Of a DNA stretch of 64,000 nt, positions 28,001 to 41,544 are shown one piece after another. The first letter of the stretch is position 1. Every line of letters starts with the position of its first letter. The translations under genes and the position numbers were made by a program. This DNA is from Fragum whitleyi (lineage: Eukaryota > Mollusca > Bivalvia > Cardiida > Cardiidae), in contig OX411557.1 of the NCBI GenBank assembly GCA_948146395.1, positions 36,558,077 through 36,622,076 of the forward strand. The letters run 5' to 3'. The notes beneath the pieces are model-generated. The model saw only the letters and a list, made by a program, of their open reading frames with translations. It made no database searches and had not been told where the DNA came from.

Positions 28001-31000
28001 TAATAATATATAGCGAGCGCATATTAACTTGAACCTGACCTTTATGCAGAATAGATAATTAGGCCCATGAATACAATTCCGAAGATACGTATAGGATAGA
28101 AAACGAGTGCCGTGGTATATGGGAAATAGACCCGAGCATTAGCGAGTGTCTATTTTCCATATACCGCGGCACGAGATTTTTCTATCTGACTTAGACCACG
28201 CTTTTCTAATATTGTCTTCTTTTTTCATCCGGACCTCTAAACAATGAAAAAGATTGATCGCTGTGATATTACTGTTATTATTTGCAATCATGCAAAAATT
28301 ACTTGTGAATCTATTTTCGTTACTTATTGCAGATCTTGTGCGTTATTGCGACTGTAAGAAGTCTTTGGGTTAAAATGGCCTTATAAAATGCCCGCCATCT
28401 TTTAGAAATGACTCGGCACACAAAACCTGTCGAGATTCACGTGCGCGACATTCTACCAGCGTATATTTGTAAGTACAGCGCTCGGAGTTGTATCTGCGAT
28501 ATATACTTTTGAAATACTGTTCTCTGATTGGTCGATTCGCTTCAAGCGTGGTCTAATTCGGCATGTGACTATCAAGCATGGACATTCCGTTATACTTTTC
28601 AAATTACAGGTATGCGTGGACCTACTAGTCTACCTGTATACATGGCACCTATAGACCTACAATTTCAAGTGAGTGATCAAAGATCAATTTTACATTGAAA
28701 ATGATAGGAGATAACGGTTTCTCAAACCTCACTCTTTCTTGCGGAACTTATAGTCGTGGAGCAGACGATTCGATTTCAAACAACAATTATTCCTAATTGT
28801 GTGCGACTGAGAGAGGGGATTTCATTTCATTTTTATTCAAAATCATAAATTGTATTTAAGGATTTTAAAATATGTATTTTTCTCACTCGCGTCTAAAGAT
28901 TTTGAAATAGGAGACTAAATTTATGTATTGATTCACATGATAATGAGGGTGACCAAATATCGCCGTTACAGTGAACAGCATGGGCGATAACGGTTTAACA
29001 GAGCGTACACGTGCAATCCAACTTTACGATCGAATCCCGCTGGTAAGTCGTGTTTTGCCGAAGGGAATCGACCGGTATATTATTTATTTAAATCACAAAG
29101 GCCAGGTTCAGGTCAATATGCTTCCACTATAAAAATAATTTGTATGTATATATCTAAAAAATATGACTATTTTACCTGTGGTCCCAGAAGGGTAAGTCCC
29201 AACTGAAAGAGAAATAGAGTTGAATATTGCATGTTTGATCATGAAATATTGAATTCATGAGCCATCATGCGATAAGGGACCATCCGGGTAATGCGTGAAG
29301 TGTCGACCCTGGTCGGACTGCGCAGACTGACTAGGGTCGCAACTATTCACAGAATGATTAATCTACCTTCCTGTGATAAAAGTTATGAAATTCGACCACA
29401 AGTTGACCTATGCTGGACCAAATCTCTTTTTCAAATATTTATTTAACAGAGTACCCAGATGGTCCCTTCTCGGGTGACGGGTCACATTTACTAAATGCCC
29501 AAGTCATCTATACACAGAGACAAGATTATCACCTTCGGATGCAACGCCTGGCTGCAGGTGCTGGACAATGAAAAAAAATATGAATTTTAAAGGGGCTTAA
29601 CTCTTACAAAAATGATTTTCAGAGTATTAATCCACTTGATTGTCTGAATAACTCTCGCGATAGTGAACACACATGCACAGTTTTATGAAGATATCTTCAA
29701 TACCAACAAAGATGTGTCCAAGGGTTAAAGTCTGTGAAGCTCAACACCAATACCTACGCCATCGCCAACACTAACGACACTAAGGTGATCATAATATTTT
29801 AGGATTTCCCCCGAAACAGCCGCGATAAATATGGGGTAAGGTAGAGTTTTTATTCTGTTTTTATAGACGACAATTATAGCAAATTGCTTTATGACGAACC
29901 CATTTGAATCTCTTTCTAAAATAGCTTTTTAGGCTATAACCTTGATAAAATTCTTTTAAAAATTACAGAGTTCTAGAAAAAGGGAAAGTTTACATTCCAA
30001 AATGCAAAAGTTTGTTGCTGAAGTTTGTAGTCTGAAGAAGTTTTTTTGTAGGCTCTACATGTTCTGTCTTCAGTGGTAATTTCTTCCCCAAACACTGCGT
30101 AGTGGTAAATCATTTAAACCTATTCCACATATTCAGTCTTTTAGGTGCATCTGCAAGAGCCTTATTGATTGAAGGAGATGATGAGAAAAAATGGAGAAAT
30201 TTATTGCTACAACAAATTATTTCATTGCACATAATGCTTTCGTCTAAAAAAGATATTGCTAATGAACATTAAAACAAATGAAATTGGCAATTGCATATTC
30301 TTGAAAGTTGGAAGTCGAATACTACCAATCACATAGTTCATGCAAAGACCTAACGCAATTTCCATAATATGCATCAAGTCATGTACCAGAAAAGTGTTAA
30401 GAACTGAGACATAGTGCTAGACATTTTGAATATTCCACCATAAAAATGCACAAATAAACTAGAAAAATAATATTTGTATAGAAAGAAATTTTCAATTTAA
30501 TCAGGAAATATGTTAGTATTATTGCGAACTCATCCCGGGCAAAATCAATCTCAATCAATCACTCAGCGCTCCTATTATTTATATCAAAGACTCCTTCAAA
30601 TCACTCAAAAACACCCCAATATAGTTTTAAATCACTTAAAATCATTAAAGACAAATGTCCTTTCTTTCGATTCTCTCAAATGTGGCCATGGCATTATTGA
30701 CTGGTATGGATACTTAAGCATCTTTTTGGTCCGAGAAGTCACACAAAGAGACATCGACGTACATTTTTAAAGGGGGAAATTAATGATATTGTTTTACCTT
30801 CCTTGACTTTCACTCGAAACTAACTCATTGCGCTCATTCAAATTCATTCCATAATAATTCTAAGATCATTCACCTTGTCAATTTCACGATGTTCTTATCT
30901 ATAAATATTGGGATTAGGCTATTGTAGATCAAAGAAATATTTTCATGGTTATTTTTCAGGTTTAATTGTTTTTCAAGGAAAGTTGATAAAAGTTGTATGG

Positions 31001-34000
31001 ATGCAACTGATTATTTCACGTACAAGAGTATCACATACAGATGTTACGGTCCATTGCAGTCTATAATTGAACAGGGGTCCAGTTAAGGACGGTTAAAGCC
31101 AGTCTAAAATCTTTATTTCACAATTTAACCCTATGTTGTGGGTACTCATTTGAATCGTCTCGAGGAGAGACAGCATATGGTTTAAGTCAAGGATAATGAA
31201 ATATGTTTATTTGAAAACTAAAATACTCCCTCTGTCTGTAGCTCTGATTGATAGTGAAAAAGATGCTTTTTTCTTACAAATAAGTATCTAGGGTTATACC
31301 CCTTGACTATGTGAGTTGCTGATGTAATCGAGAATGCACACTCAATACACATTTAGCAATTATTTTCAATAATAGCCGAGACAAGGTAAAGGTTAAAGTT
31401 CCATGCAGCCAACTGTTGCACCTACACGTATACGTAGATAGAGGACGGCAATGACTTAAATGACTTTTAGTTCGAAAATAGCATACATTCTCATGAACTT
31501 TTTAGTTGGCGATTTGATTGAATTTTCCTCATTATAAATATAGGACAGTTATATTCAACTGACACTGAGCCTGGCAATTTACACGGCACACCGGGGCGAG
31601 AGCGGTAATGCCTGTCTAAAATCCTTATTTCTCAATGAAATCATCGCAAAAATTTCCCTCTAACCATATTTCTAGAGAAGCCTAAAATAGTTAATGATAC
31701 ATACCAGTAGTCATCAGGGAAGCATAAGTCGAACCTGAAATAAAAGAAAAAAAAAACACTTGGTAATAAAGTTTTTTTGTAATTATTCTGTTGTTTTGTT
31801 TTTTCTATGACACTAAACCATCCTACAAATTTGATAAGACTTTATTTTTTAAATATTTACGTTCACAGAGACTCACCCCCTGAGAACTTTTACAACGGAC
31901 TAATAACTCTGTACAAAAACGTGTTAATGATTCGCAATGAAAATAGTCACATTTTTGGACTTCAAAGAAGCCTACGGCTTTCAAAAGAATAAGCCGTGTT
32001 GCTAAAACAATGTGATACTCCGCGTAATGAATTTCTTTTATATTTTATGCCCCCACATCACTTAAAATAAAAAAAAACGAGAAAATATTAAATGATATGT
32101 ATTACGGTACATGACAGAGAGTGTTACGAATTAGTATCTACAGCAGTGATAGAAGTCTTGTTACAGATTCTCATGGAATACATTTTTTGGTAAATATATT
32201 TGAATGGGGCTTATCAGCTATTTAAGCTATGACTTTTTTCTCGTCTGACCTTCCGTCTGTTAGCTTCCTTTTATTTTCGAAATAAGAGTCCATAATTTTT
32301 ATCCGATTTACTTCAAAGTTTCACATAATGACTATACTAACATCAAATCTTGGCCATGTTGTAAACTGGGTCAAGTGAGGTCAAAAATGAAGTAAAGGGG
32401 TCATATCTAAGAAAAACGTTCTGTTCACTTTGAGGCCACATTTTACGCCCTTATGTCCTAAAACTTCCGAATTTTCGTAAAGTTTTGAGCATATTTATAT
32501 AAATTCCGATTAATGTCAGAATTTACTACTTTATCTCCGGTTTTGATATTTGTCAACTTTTCAAATGGAAAGGAATTAAACTAGATTTGATCAAATTAAA
32601 ACTTATTTAAGACAATGAAAATCAAATACTGAAAATGTCCCGAACGCTTTTTTGGTATAGGGGTACCGTTTGATAAAGGGTTATTGGCCTACCAATGCCT
32701 ATTCTTTCGCCGACCGAACTCATTTCAAACTCAAGCTAATCGAAAACAAGTTTGCAAAGAGAGTCAAAAAAGCAGCGCGAAAACCAAAGATTTTGGGTGA
32801 GATCGAGGCAACATGAAGATCAAATGCATAGCCATGATGGGATTTACTCTTGGTAAATGAACTTGTCAGACATCCTTTGAGAGCAATATTGCATGAATTA
32901 TTTGATGGATACTGAGAGTATGAGAAAAAAGTTATATTATAGAACATTATCAGTTGTACTCCGAAGCAGGTGTTTGAAACTCTTGACTCTGGATGAAAAG
33001 CAATTATATAGACCGATTAAAGATTGTTCATTTTAATTCTCATATTTTGTGTTTATTTCAATGCAACACATTGTTCATTTTCAATCAAAATACGAAACAG
33101 GACAATTTTTGTTTAGATTTATAACTTTTTTTTTGATAATTTCACTTCAGGGTTGTATTTTCTGAAGAATTTCAAAGGCAACCTAAGCAGCACTCGTAGC
33201 TGACGGTATCTATTTTTTCAGCAGGTCTGGGGAAAAATAAGCACCATGTCCCATTTTTTTCTTTTTAAAAAACACCAAATAATCAGCTCTGTTTGAGCAA
33301 AAGTTTAAAATGGGTGAAACTTTTGCGATGTTGACTAGCCTACTATGTATATAGCTTCGTTTAATTGACTTGGTTTAATTGATATTTGAAGTCGTATGTA
33401 TAAACTTAAATACCCGTTCATGCGTTTCTGCGTTTTTATAGATCCAAACTGTTTTAGATATTGCAAAATGTAAAAGAGAAAGATTTTTTCCTCATTATTG
33501 ATGAGAGCTGTTATTCTCTACATTTGTTCTTTGTGCAAGTGATCTTGTCCTGTCTCTCGCAAGTACACCGTGGAATACATATAGAGGATATTGAATGAAT
33601 GGTCATTGATGACTGAAGTTATTAAACAAGTCATCTATAAACAGATAAAAACGAGGCTGCGGCGAGTTTTTATCTGTTTTAGATGACAAGTTTAATAAAT
33701 TCTGTATTTTATGAGCACAAATTTTATATTCTGTTTATAATATGACCCGAATTCTAGCGAAAAATCGTCAAAATTCTTGAAATCAACGTTTTAATTTTCC
33801 GCGAAACTTATAATGCCGTTTAAAAATGACGTCACAAAAATAGATAATGACGTCATTTTCTCGGTTACAAAATAGCGTTCCTATTCGCTCTGAGCTCATT
33901 TGCATGATTATTCCACTAGTGTTAAAAATATTCAACGGGGTTATTTCACTTCGGCGACGTAGGTCATATTATAAAAAAAACGCTTGTTAACGTTTGTGAG

Positions 34001-37000
34001 TGCTTTCTTTTCCTTAACAGATATAATTGAAAAGAAAAAAAGAAAAACGTCTTCATAATTATAAACGAAGATCATAAAGTTATTGTTAGCGATATCGCAT
34101 TAAATGAAGTTTGAGACATTTCTCCCTATCTACCTCGTATTTCGCAGTAAAAGAATTACTATATTTATTTTAATATAACTCGATGGGTTTTTCCCGGTGT
34201 TTTTTGTGTGTGTTTTAGGCAACCTGGCGTCAAGAAATCTGGGATTGTTGAATTTAATATCAATGGAAGACGTTGTCATACTGTAGTGTAACTAGAAAGC
34301 CATGAATGGCTTGAGTCGCTCCACAGGCTTGAAATTCTGGTAAAAGCAAATAAAAGTTTTGACTAAATTTTTACATATTTTGGGTTCTACTGATGTTGAA
34401 AATGATTTTGAAAAAATTCAACTATAAAACATATAGAAAATGACCGCCTGTAAAAGACATATTTTTCATCCAATCACAATAATTTTTGGTAGACTAATTA
34501 AGGGTCGCTCAAGGATCATTCCAGTGAAATTTCAGGTTGATATCTATCAGTTACATTCTGGGAAAAATGATTTTAAAGCTTCCACTTTATAACATATGGA
34601 GAAATTACCTCCGTCTATAAAAAAAAAACTTCCACTATATAATATATAGAGAAATGACCTACGCCTATAAAATGCATATTTTCCATTTGACCACAATGAT
34701 TTTTTGTAGACTGATAAAGGGTCACTCAAGGTCCATTCCAGTGAAATTTGGTTGATATCCATACATTCTGAGAAAATGATTTTGAAAGTTTCCACTATAT
34801 ACCATATAGAGAAATGACCTCCGCCTATAAAATGCATATTTTCCATCCGATCACAATGTCTTTTGTAGACTGATAAAATTTTATTGGTATCCATTGATTA
34901 GAAACTGAGAAAATTCACTTTTTACCATATTTGGAAATTAGCCACACCCATTAAATCCATGTTTTTCATTGGATCAAAATTTCTTTAAACAACTTCGATA
35001 GAGGGTCACCCAAGGATCATTCCTGTGAAGTTAGGTTGAAAATCAGTAGTTTTTGAGGAAACGTTTAGGACCGGACGCACGGACACACGTACGGGCGGAC
35101 GGACGGACGCACGACGGACACAACGCCATGACAATAGCAGCCAGTGGAGCTAAAAATTGTTACATATCAAAGAATTAGGCAGAATCCATAACATACATAT
35201 AATAGGTGCACATAATTTCAAAACAAAATGTATTCCTTTCAGATAACGGGTAAAATTACATGTAAGAAGACCGAGGGTTTTGACGCCATGCAGAAAAGAG
35301 GTTTCAAACATTACTCTTTCTGATCTAAAATCCAAAATGAAAAAAAAACTAGAGCTGCTTGAGCAGCTGATTTGCTCCACCGACCTTAATCTACTGATAT
35401 GCTTGTGCAGCCTGATAATGGGTCATCCAAGGATCATTCAGTAAATCTTGGTTGAAATCCAGAAATAAAATTTTCAACACTAACAGAAAGTTACTGCACA
35501 GTATTTAAGCTGGTACTTTGTCCGCAAAACTTTGATCGTAGATATTTCATTTTTTCATTAAACACCTCTAAAAAGATGTTTAACTTCTGAATAATTGTTT
35601 GTCACCAAAACAAAATTCTAACTTATGATAATAAGAAGTAAAATATTCAATCCAGTATATTTATTTTATTCTGTCCAATGCATTAGAGTGCAGTCAACTC
35701 AGCCCTTTCTACCCCATTCTGTACCTCAGTAGTTCAGAACATTTAAACCACTTGACCTCCCTGTGCACTCACCCTTCGTTCAACTAAACTGACCAATTCT
35801 CAGGGGTACTCTCAGGCTACCTTAACAATTTCACATAATGTTTCTACACATCTTAATTTCAACAAATGTTTTATTCCTTCTAATCTACAATCTTTACAAA
35901 TTACACCTTTAAAATTTATAAGTCTAGAAAAATTCATCATTTAGGTGATACCAAAAGGGTGATCAAATACTCATTTTATGTGTAAAAATGTCCTCTGCCA
36001 AAAAGAGCATGCTTTTCATCTAATCAAAATATTTTTTGCAGCCTGAAACAACTTCACCGAATTAAAATTCCCATGATATTCTTTTGAAATCTGTCTGTTT
36101 AAACTTGAAGCAAAGTTTTTTACATTTGATATCCCTATCTAAAGAAATGACCATTATCAATAAAAGTAAAATTCTGAGAAAATGAATTTCTAAGTTTTCA
36201 CTTTAAAACATATAGAAAAATGACCTTCGCCCATAAGATACATATCTTTCATCGGATTACAATTAATTTTTACAGACTTGTAAAGGATCACTAAAGAATC
36301 ATTCCCGTGAAATTTGGTTGATATCCATAAGTTAGATTCTGAGAAAATGATTTTCAATGATTCCACTTTATAAGATATAGAGAAATGTCACCTTCGCCCA
36401 TAAGATACGCATTTTTCATCTGAACACAAGAAAAAGAGGGGAGAAATCAAAACCTTTGAACTACAACTTTCTTAAAGTATTTGAATTTGTTGTGTCCCGG
36501 TCGTCGTTTGAACCTGCTTTATTGCATCAGCAGGAGGAGCAACAGATTTCAATTTACCAATAACAATTTCCAGCTCTTCCGACCAAAGGTAAGAGGAGCA
36601 GTGGCAAATACCTTATTTCATCATACCTATGTCCATGCGTTTGTCTGCCCTTCTGTATACCTTATTTCGTAATCGCAATAGAGCTAAATTTTAATATACA
36701 ATTATCATTTGAATCTCTTCACAATTTTATAAAACAAATTTTGAAGGTAGTTGTTGAATTTTTGTTTGTTTTTTTTTATTCAGTTATTTTTTTAGCAATT
36801 TTGAATGGCATGGTTGAGTGTTTGTTTAAATGAGTGAATGGAGCACTGATTGAGCGATTTAAAATGGATCTGATTGAGAAGGATTTTAATTTTATGATGT
36901 AACTCACTGTCATCATGTGTTCTAGGCGGGATTCAATCATAGGATCTTTCGTTCGTAAAGCTGTCCTTACTTCTAACAACAATCTAATCTGCAATTATGC

Positions 37001-40000
37001 TCTACATAACCAATTTTTGGTATTGGTCAAAAAAGAAAGGAATTATTTTCAATTGAATTATTAATTACAAGCATCTTAGTTCCGATTCTAAGCTGCTAGT
37101 TGCAGTGAGCCAATGAAGGCCACAAAGCCTACCTCGGAACCACTTAATGGGTGTTATTTGACGTGTGCAAAATAATTGCAAATAACCTATAATTGCATAA
37201 AACGCTCACCTGAATATTATTGGTCGAGTGGATCTCATCCAACTAACTTTCGTTCATAGTTTCATTCACATTTTCCGTTGAAGAGGAGATGTAACTCCAA
37301 GAATTTAAAGTGATAATAGACCCTGCCTCCCATTCATTACTGTGGAGACTCAAAGTAAGCCTCGCCCTGCAACTCCCATATTTATAGGCCATCCACAATT
37401 TTGCGAACAATTTCAAAGAGTGTCAACAAAGGAAACTTTTGGCAAAGTTCAGGATGGGAAGAAGCTTCAAAAAAGAGGGATGACGCATGACGGACGACGA
37501 ACTCAGGGTGATACTGAAAGCTCTTCTTGAGAACGTTGTGCTCAGGTGAGCTAAAAGTAAACACGTAAAAGACACCAATCCCATATAAATGCAGTCACTT
37601 ACTGCAGCTAGTGGTGGCTGCCGCGGCAGTTACATCCGATGGCACGGACAAAGCAAAGCTTGACAGGGCTAAATTGGCAGCAGTCAGCAGGTCAGTTAAA
37701 TTGTCATTTGCAAGGGTCAGTTCATCCAAGCAAACGTCGTAGTTGTAAGTCTGAGCTGCTATACAAGTGAATATATTGAAGACTGCCCTGAAATTTAAAA
37801 AGAAAAGAAAAACAATTAAATAAAATGTGCCTGCGTGTGGTATTTAAAAAAAAGTCACATGTGCGCACAGTAAAGCCTTTGGTCAGCCTGTGCATATGCA
37901 CAGTCTGACTAGTGTCTTCACTTTTACGCTTTGTAGAAAGATAGGGTCCAAAAGTGTCTTTAGAAAATCACACTTTAATCATACAACATGGCAGTCAAGG
38001 ATGATGGATTATGCATTTCCCGTTTTATGTCTAATTGTTGGAAATGTCACGCAAATACCCAAATAAACAAGAGGATCATTGATAATCTCTTATAGTTCAG
38101 ACCGAGTCTCATTTACCACTTGGACATTACATGAATAAGATTGAAAGATGCCCAGGGTTGTGGAAAAACAGAATTTCTCCACTTGTCCCCGGATAAGTAA
38201 AAGGTGATTTTCTACTTGATCTGGATAAAAAAATACAAAACAACATGTCATCAATAAAGAAAACTATTCAAATTTGGAAAACATTGTTTTCAAGGAAGAA
38301 AATGTAGGACTCCAGCTTATTTTTCATAAAAAAAAAAAATTTCTAACCATCGATATTAACATTTATATTAATCAAACTCTTAAATCTATTTCGTACCATA
38401 TTTGTCGTGGTATTTATTTGTCCATGGAAAAGTGGCATAGTAAAATACTTGTCCGCAGGTAGAAAGACTCATGTCGGATAAGCCGGGCATGGGAATTCCC
38501 TGGATGTCCACTTCTAAGGAGATAATTTGTACTTTTTTCAACGCCCTGGACTTTTATTATTGTTGAAAAACTTTCCTTACTTCTATGTAAAATTGGATGA
38601 CGAAGCCCAAATATAATCATGATCTTAAGAGTAAGATACAAGTCACAGTTTCAAAAACATTGAGACATAATTGACTCTCATTCCGATCAAATTCAATCTA
38701 AATCATTCACTCAGCGCTCAATTCATTCATTCCAAACACTCACTAAAAATGATAAAAAATGCTCCGAAATTGTTAGAAAACATTTCGAAATCGTCCAAGA
38801 AGATCAACATTTTACTAAAATAGATCAAATTGTTTTACGATTTTTTTCTCACTGGAGTTGATTTTTAGGTGACTGATTGGCCCACAAAGCCACGTAAAAG
38901 AATTTGTATTTTTTCAATGGGATGTAATAAATATCCCTGATTTTTTTTTTCTTTAATCTAGAACAAAATAAAGTGATATTGGATTACTTCCCTTAAGTTT
39001 CAAAACTCGCTCTAAACACTCATTCAATTTCAATCCAAAATTATTCCGATTGTTAACTGAAAGTTCTAGTGGGAAATGAAACTTGACACCAATGGACAAG
39101 GTTCACGAACTTCAGAAATTGACCCTGTAGAATTAGTATTTTTCATATTTCTGAAGTATACAATTCAACCAAACTTTATTCTATTAGCATTCACAAAGAA
39201 TAATGTGTAAAACCACACCGTTTCGATTTAATAAGCAAATAAAGTAGTCTTAATCCGCAGAATTGCCATACCACCCCCTCCCCCCCCCTTCCCCTCAAAA
39301 TAATAATAATGATAATAATAATAATAATAAAATATAAATATTTAAAGTTAAAAAAAGAAGAGATGTTTTTAAAACATTTATGCCCCCAATAAAAGCAGGT
39401 CAATGGCCTATTCTTTGTCAATTAACAAAGGGCAATAACTCACAAAATATAGTGAGTAGAATTATGGTTCTTGTGCACTAAGATTCTCTTCAATGAGATC
39501 TATCGACCTGTGAAGTTTCATGATTTCGGACTTGAGATATGTTCCGGACAAAAAAACTGTCATCGGACTGAGGGACGGACCGACCGACAGACAAGTACGA
39601 AGCAATGTACCCCCTATTCTCCGAAGGGGGCATAATTATGCTTACCACACCTCGATATATTTATCTGGTAATAGTTTGGACTTCTAGAAGTTTTGAGCGA
39701 AAAATTGTTGTGTTGCATTTTTTTTGGCTTCACATTTTATAGCTGCTAAGCTTTCAAATTTTCTTGAAAAATGGTTCAATTCACAGTTTTACATGTAAGA
39801 CTACTTTTATGCATTTTTTAAAGGAATGGCGAAGTTATGAAAAATATTGTGCAATTTGAGAGAATGGGGTTAGGGTAGCCGGGAAGGCTTAATATGAGCT
39901 TTGCGAGAAATAGAGTCACGTGTATAAAGATTTTGCTCTGGTTCCATGTAAACAATGGTATACACCCTGGCCTGGGTGTGAGCCAAATTTTGCGCAAAGG

Positions 40001-41508
40001 GGCAATAATGAAATGAACAAACTTGATGATTGTTTATGAAATTGTGTTCAAGTAACAACCACGAAAACAAGGATTATACGATGTAATTCCCCATTTTGAA
40101 AGTTTGGTTAATTTTGATGTTCCATCATGTAAATTTCAATGGCATTTATTCTGCGTAATTAATGAACTGGTAGGGCGGGGCTTAGCCGTGACGTAATTAG
40201 GCGAATTAAGTTTTATGTTTTTAGGTTACTGTAATTGGAAAGTAAGTCGGCAAAAGTCGTGAACGCGTGCAAATAACTGTACCCTAAAACCAAAAGGATT
40301 CACCTGCTTAGAGAAAATGAACACATTTTAACGTTAGGTTACCAAAGCCTCGCAACTTCAGCTTGGAAGTAGCGAGGGTTTGGTAACCAACCTACGTTTA
40401 ACGGTCTCACGTTAATTATCTTTAGAAGTAAATAATATTGAATAAAGGCTGATTTACCTTAACCTTAAGTGCCTCGATCAGTTACTTAGGCTCCGCCCTG
40501 CCAGAGAAAAAAATTGTGGATAATAATGGGTTGTTCTTGCTGTAGTGTTATGAACGAAGAGATTTTTGAACAATCGAACTTCATGTTCTTGAAAGCTAAA
40601 AACGAAAAAGGAAAAAAGATTATTGTCGATTTTTCTGCTTAAACGTCGTTACTACACCTTTATACAAGCTGTAGTTACGAGGTTTTAGCAGAACACTGAC
40701 GTTATACTCACCCACACAGGTTTGCTTCCGATGTATCAGGCAAACTCAGTATAGCATAAAGCTCGGCAACACACATTCCAGAATAACTAGTCAAGGCTTG
40801 TGAAATGTCGTTGCATAGACCTGAAAAACACATTGTTTTGAAATTACATCGTTATACCGGCACAATTTTATTCAAAACAATCTTCATTGATAACGAATAA
40901 ATGAGTTTATAATAAAGTGAGTAGACCAAAAGCATATTCGAAATAGGATGATTTTTTCTTTTAAAATTAATAAGAGATAGACACCCGTATTAGAGTTCCG
41001 AAATTTCCAGATAAATGTATGCATGGTCAAAACTGGAACTACATTTAACACCATCGTGAAATTGACATGATAAATGATTTTGAATGATATTGGAAAGAAA
41101 TTGAGCGAGTGTGTGGGGCGAGTTTTGAGTGAGGTAAATGGGAGGTAAACCAATATCGCAAAGTCAGTTAAGGATGAATAAAATTAGCAATATTTGCTAC
41201 CTCCTTTTAATTTAATATACGTACTTTTCTGCTCATGCGTCTTTGTTGACCGAAAGGATACTTTAAAATATATATCAGCCCATTAAATCATAGAATAATT
41301 TGATCGTTTGAATTAAATGCTGATCGTTTTGAACGATTTCGAAATGTTTTCTTCTGGTTTTGTATCGTTTTTTGATCGATTTGAGTGAGTGTTTGGAATG
41401 AATGAATGGAGCGCTGAGTGAATGATTTCGAATGATTTTGGTCGGAATGTGTAGCAATTTCACATTGTTATAACTGAGTGTATACGTTGTTTGTTTGCGT
41501 GTGTGTGT

Positions 41509-41544
<36 letters not shown>

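Noticed and set aside
34547..34894. 115-codon minus ORF
   Set aside because: It runs through the tandem-core array and shows the array's period in its residues.
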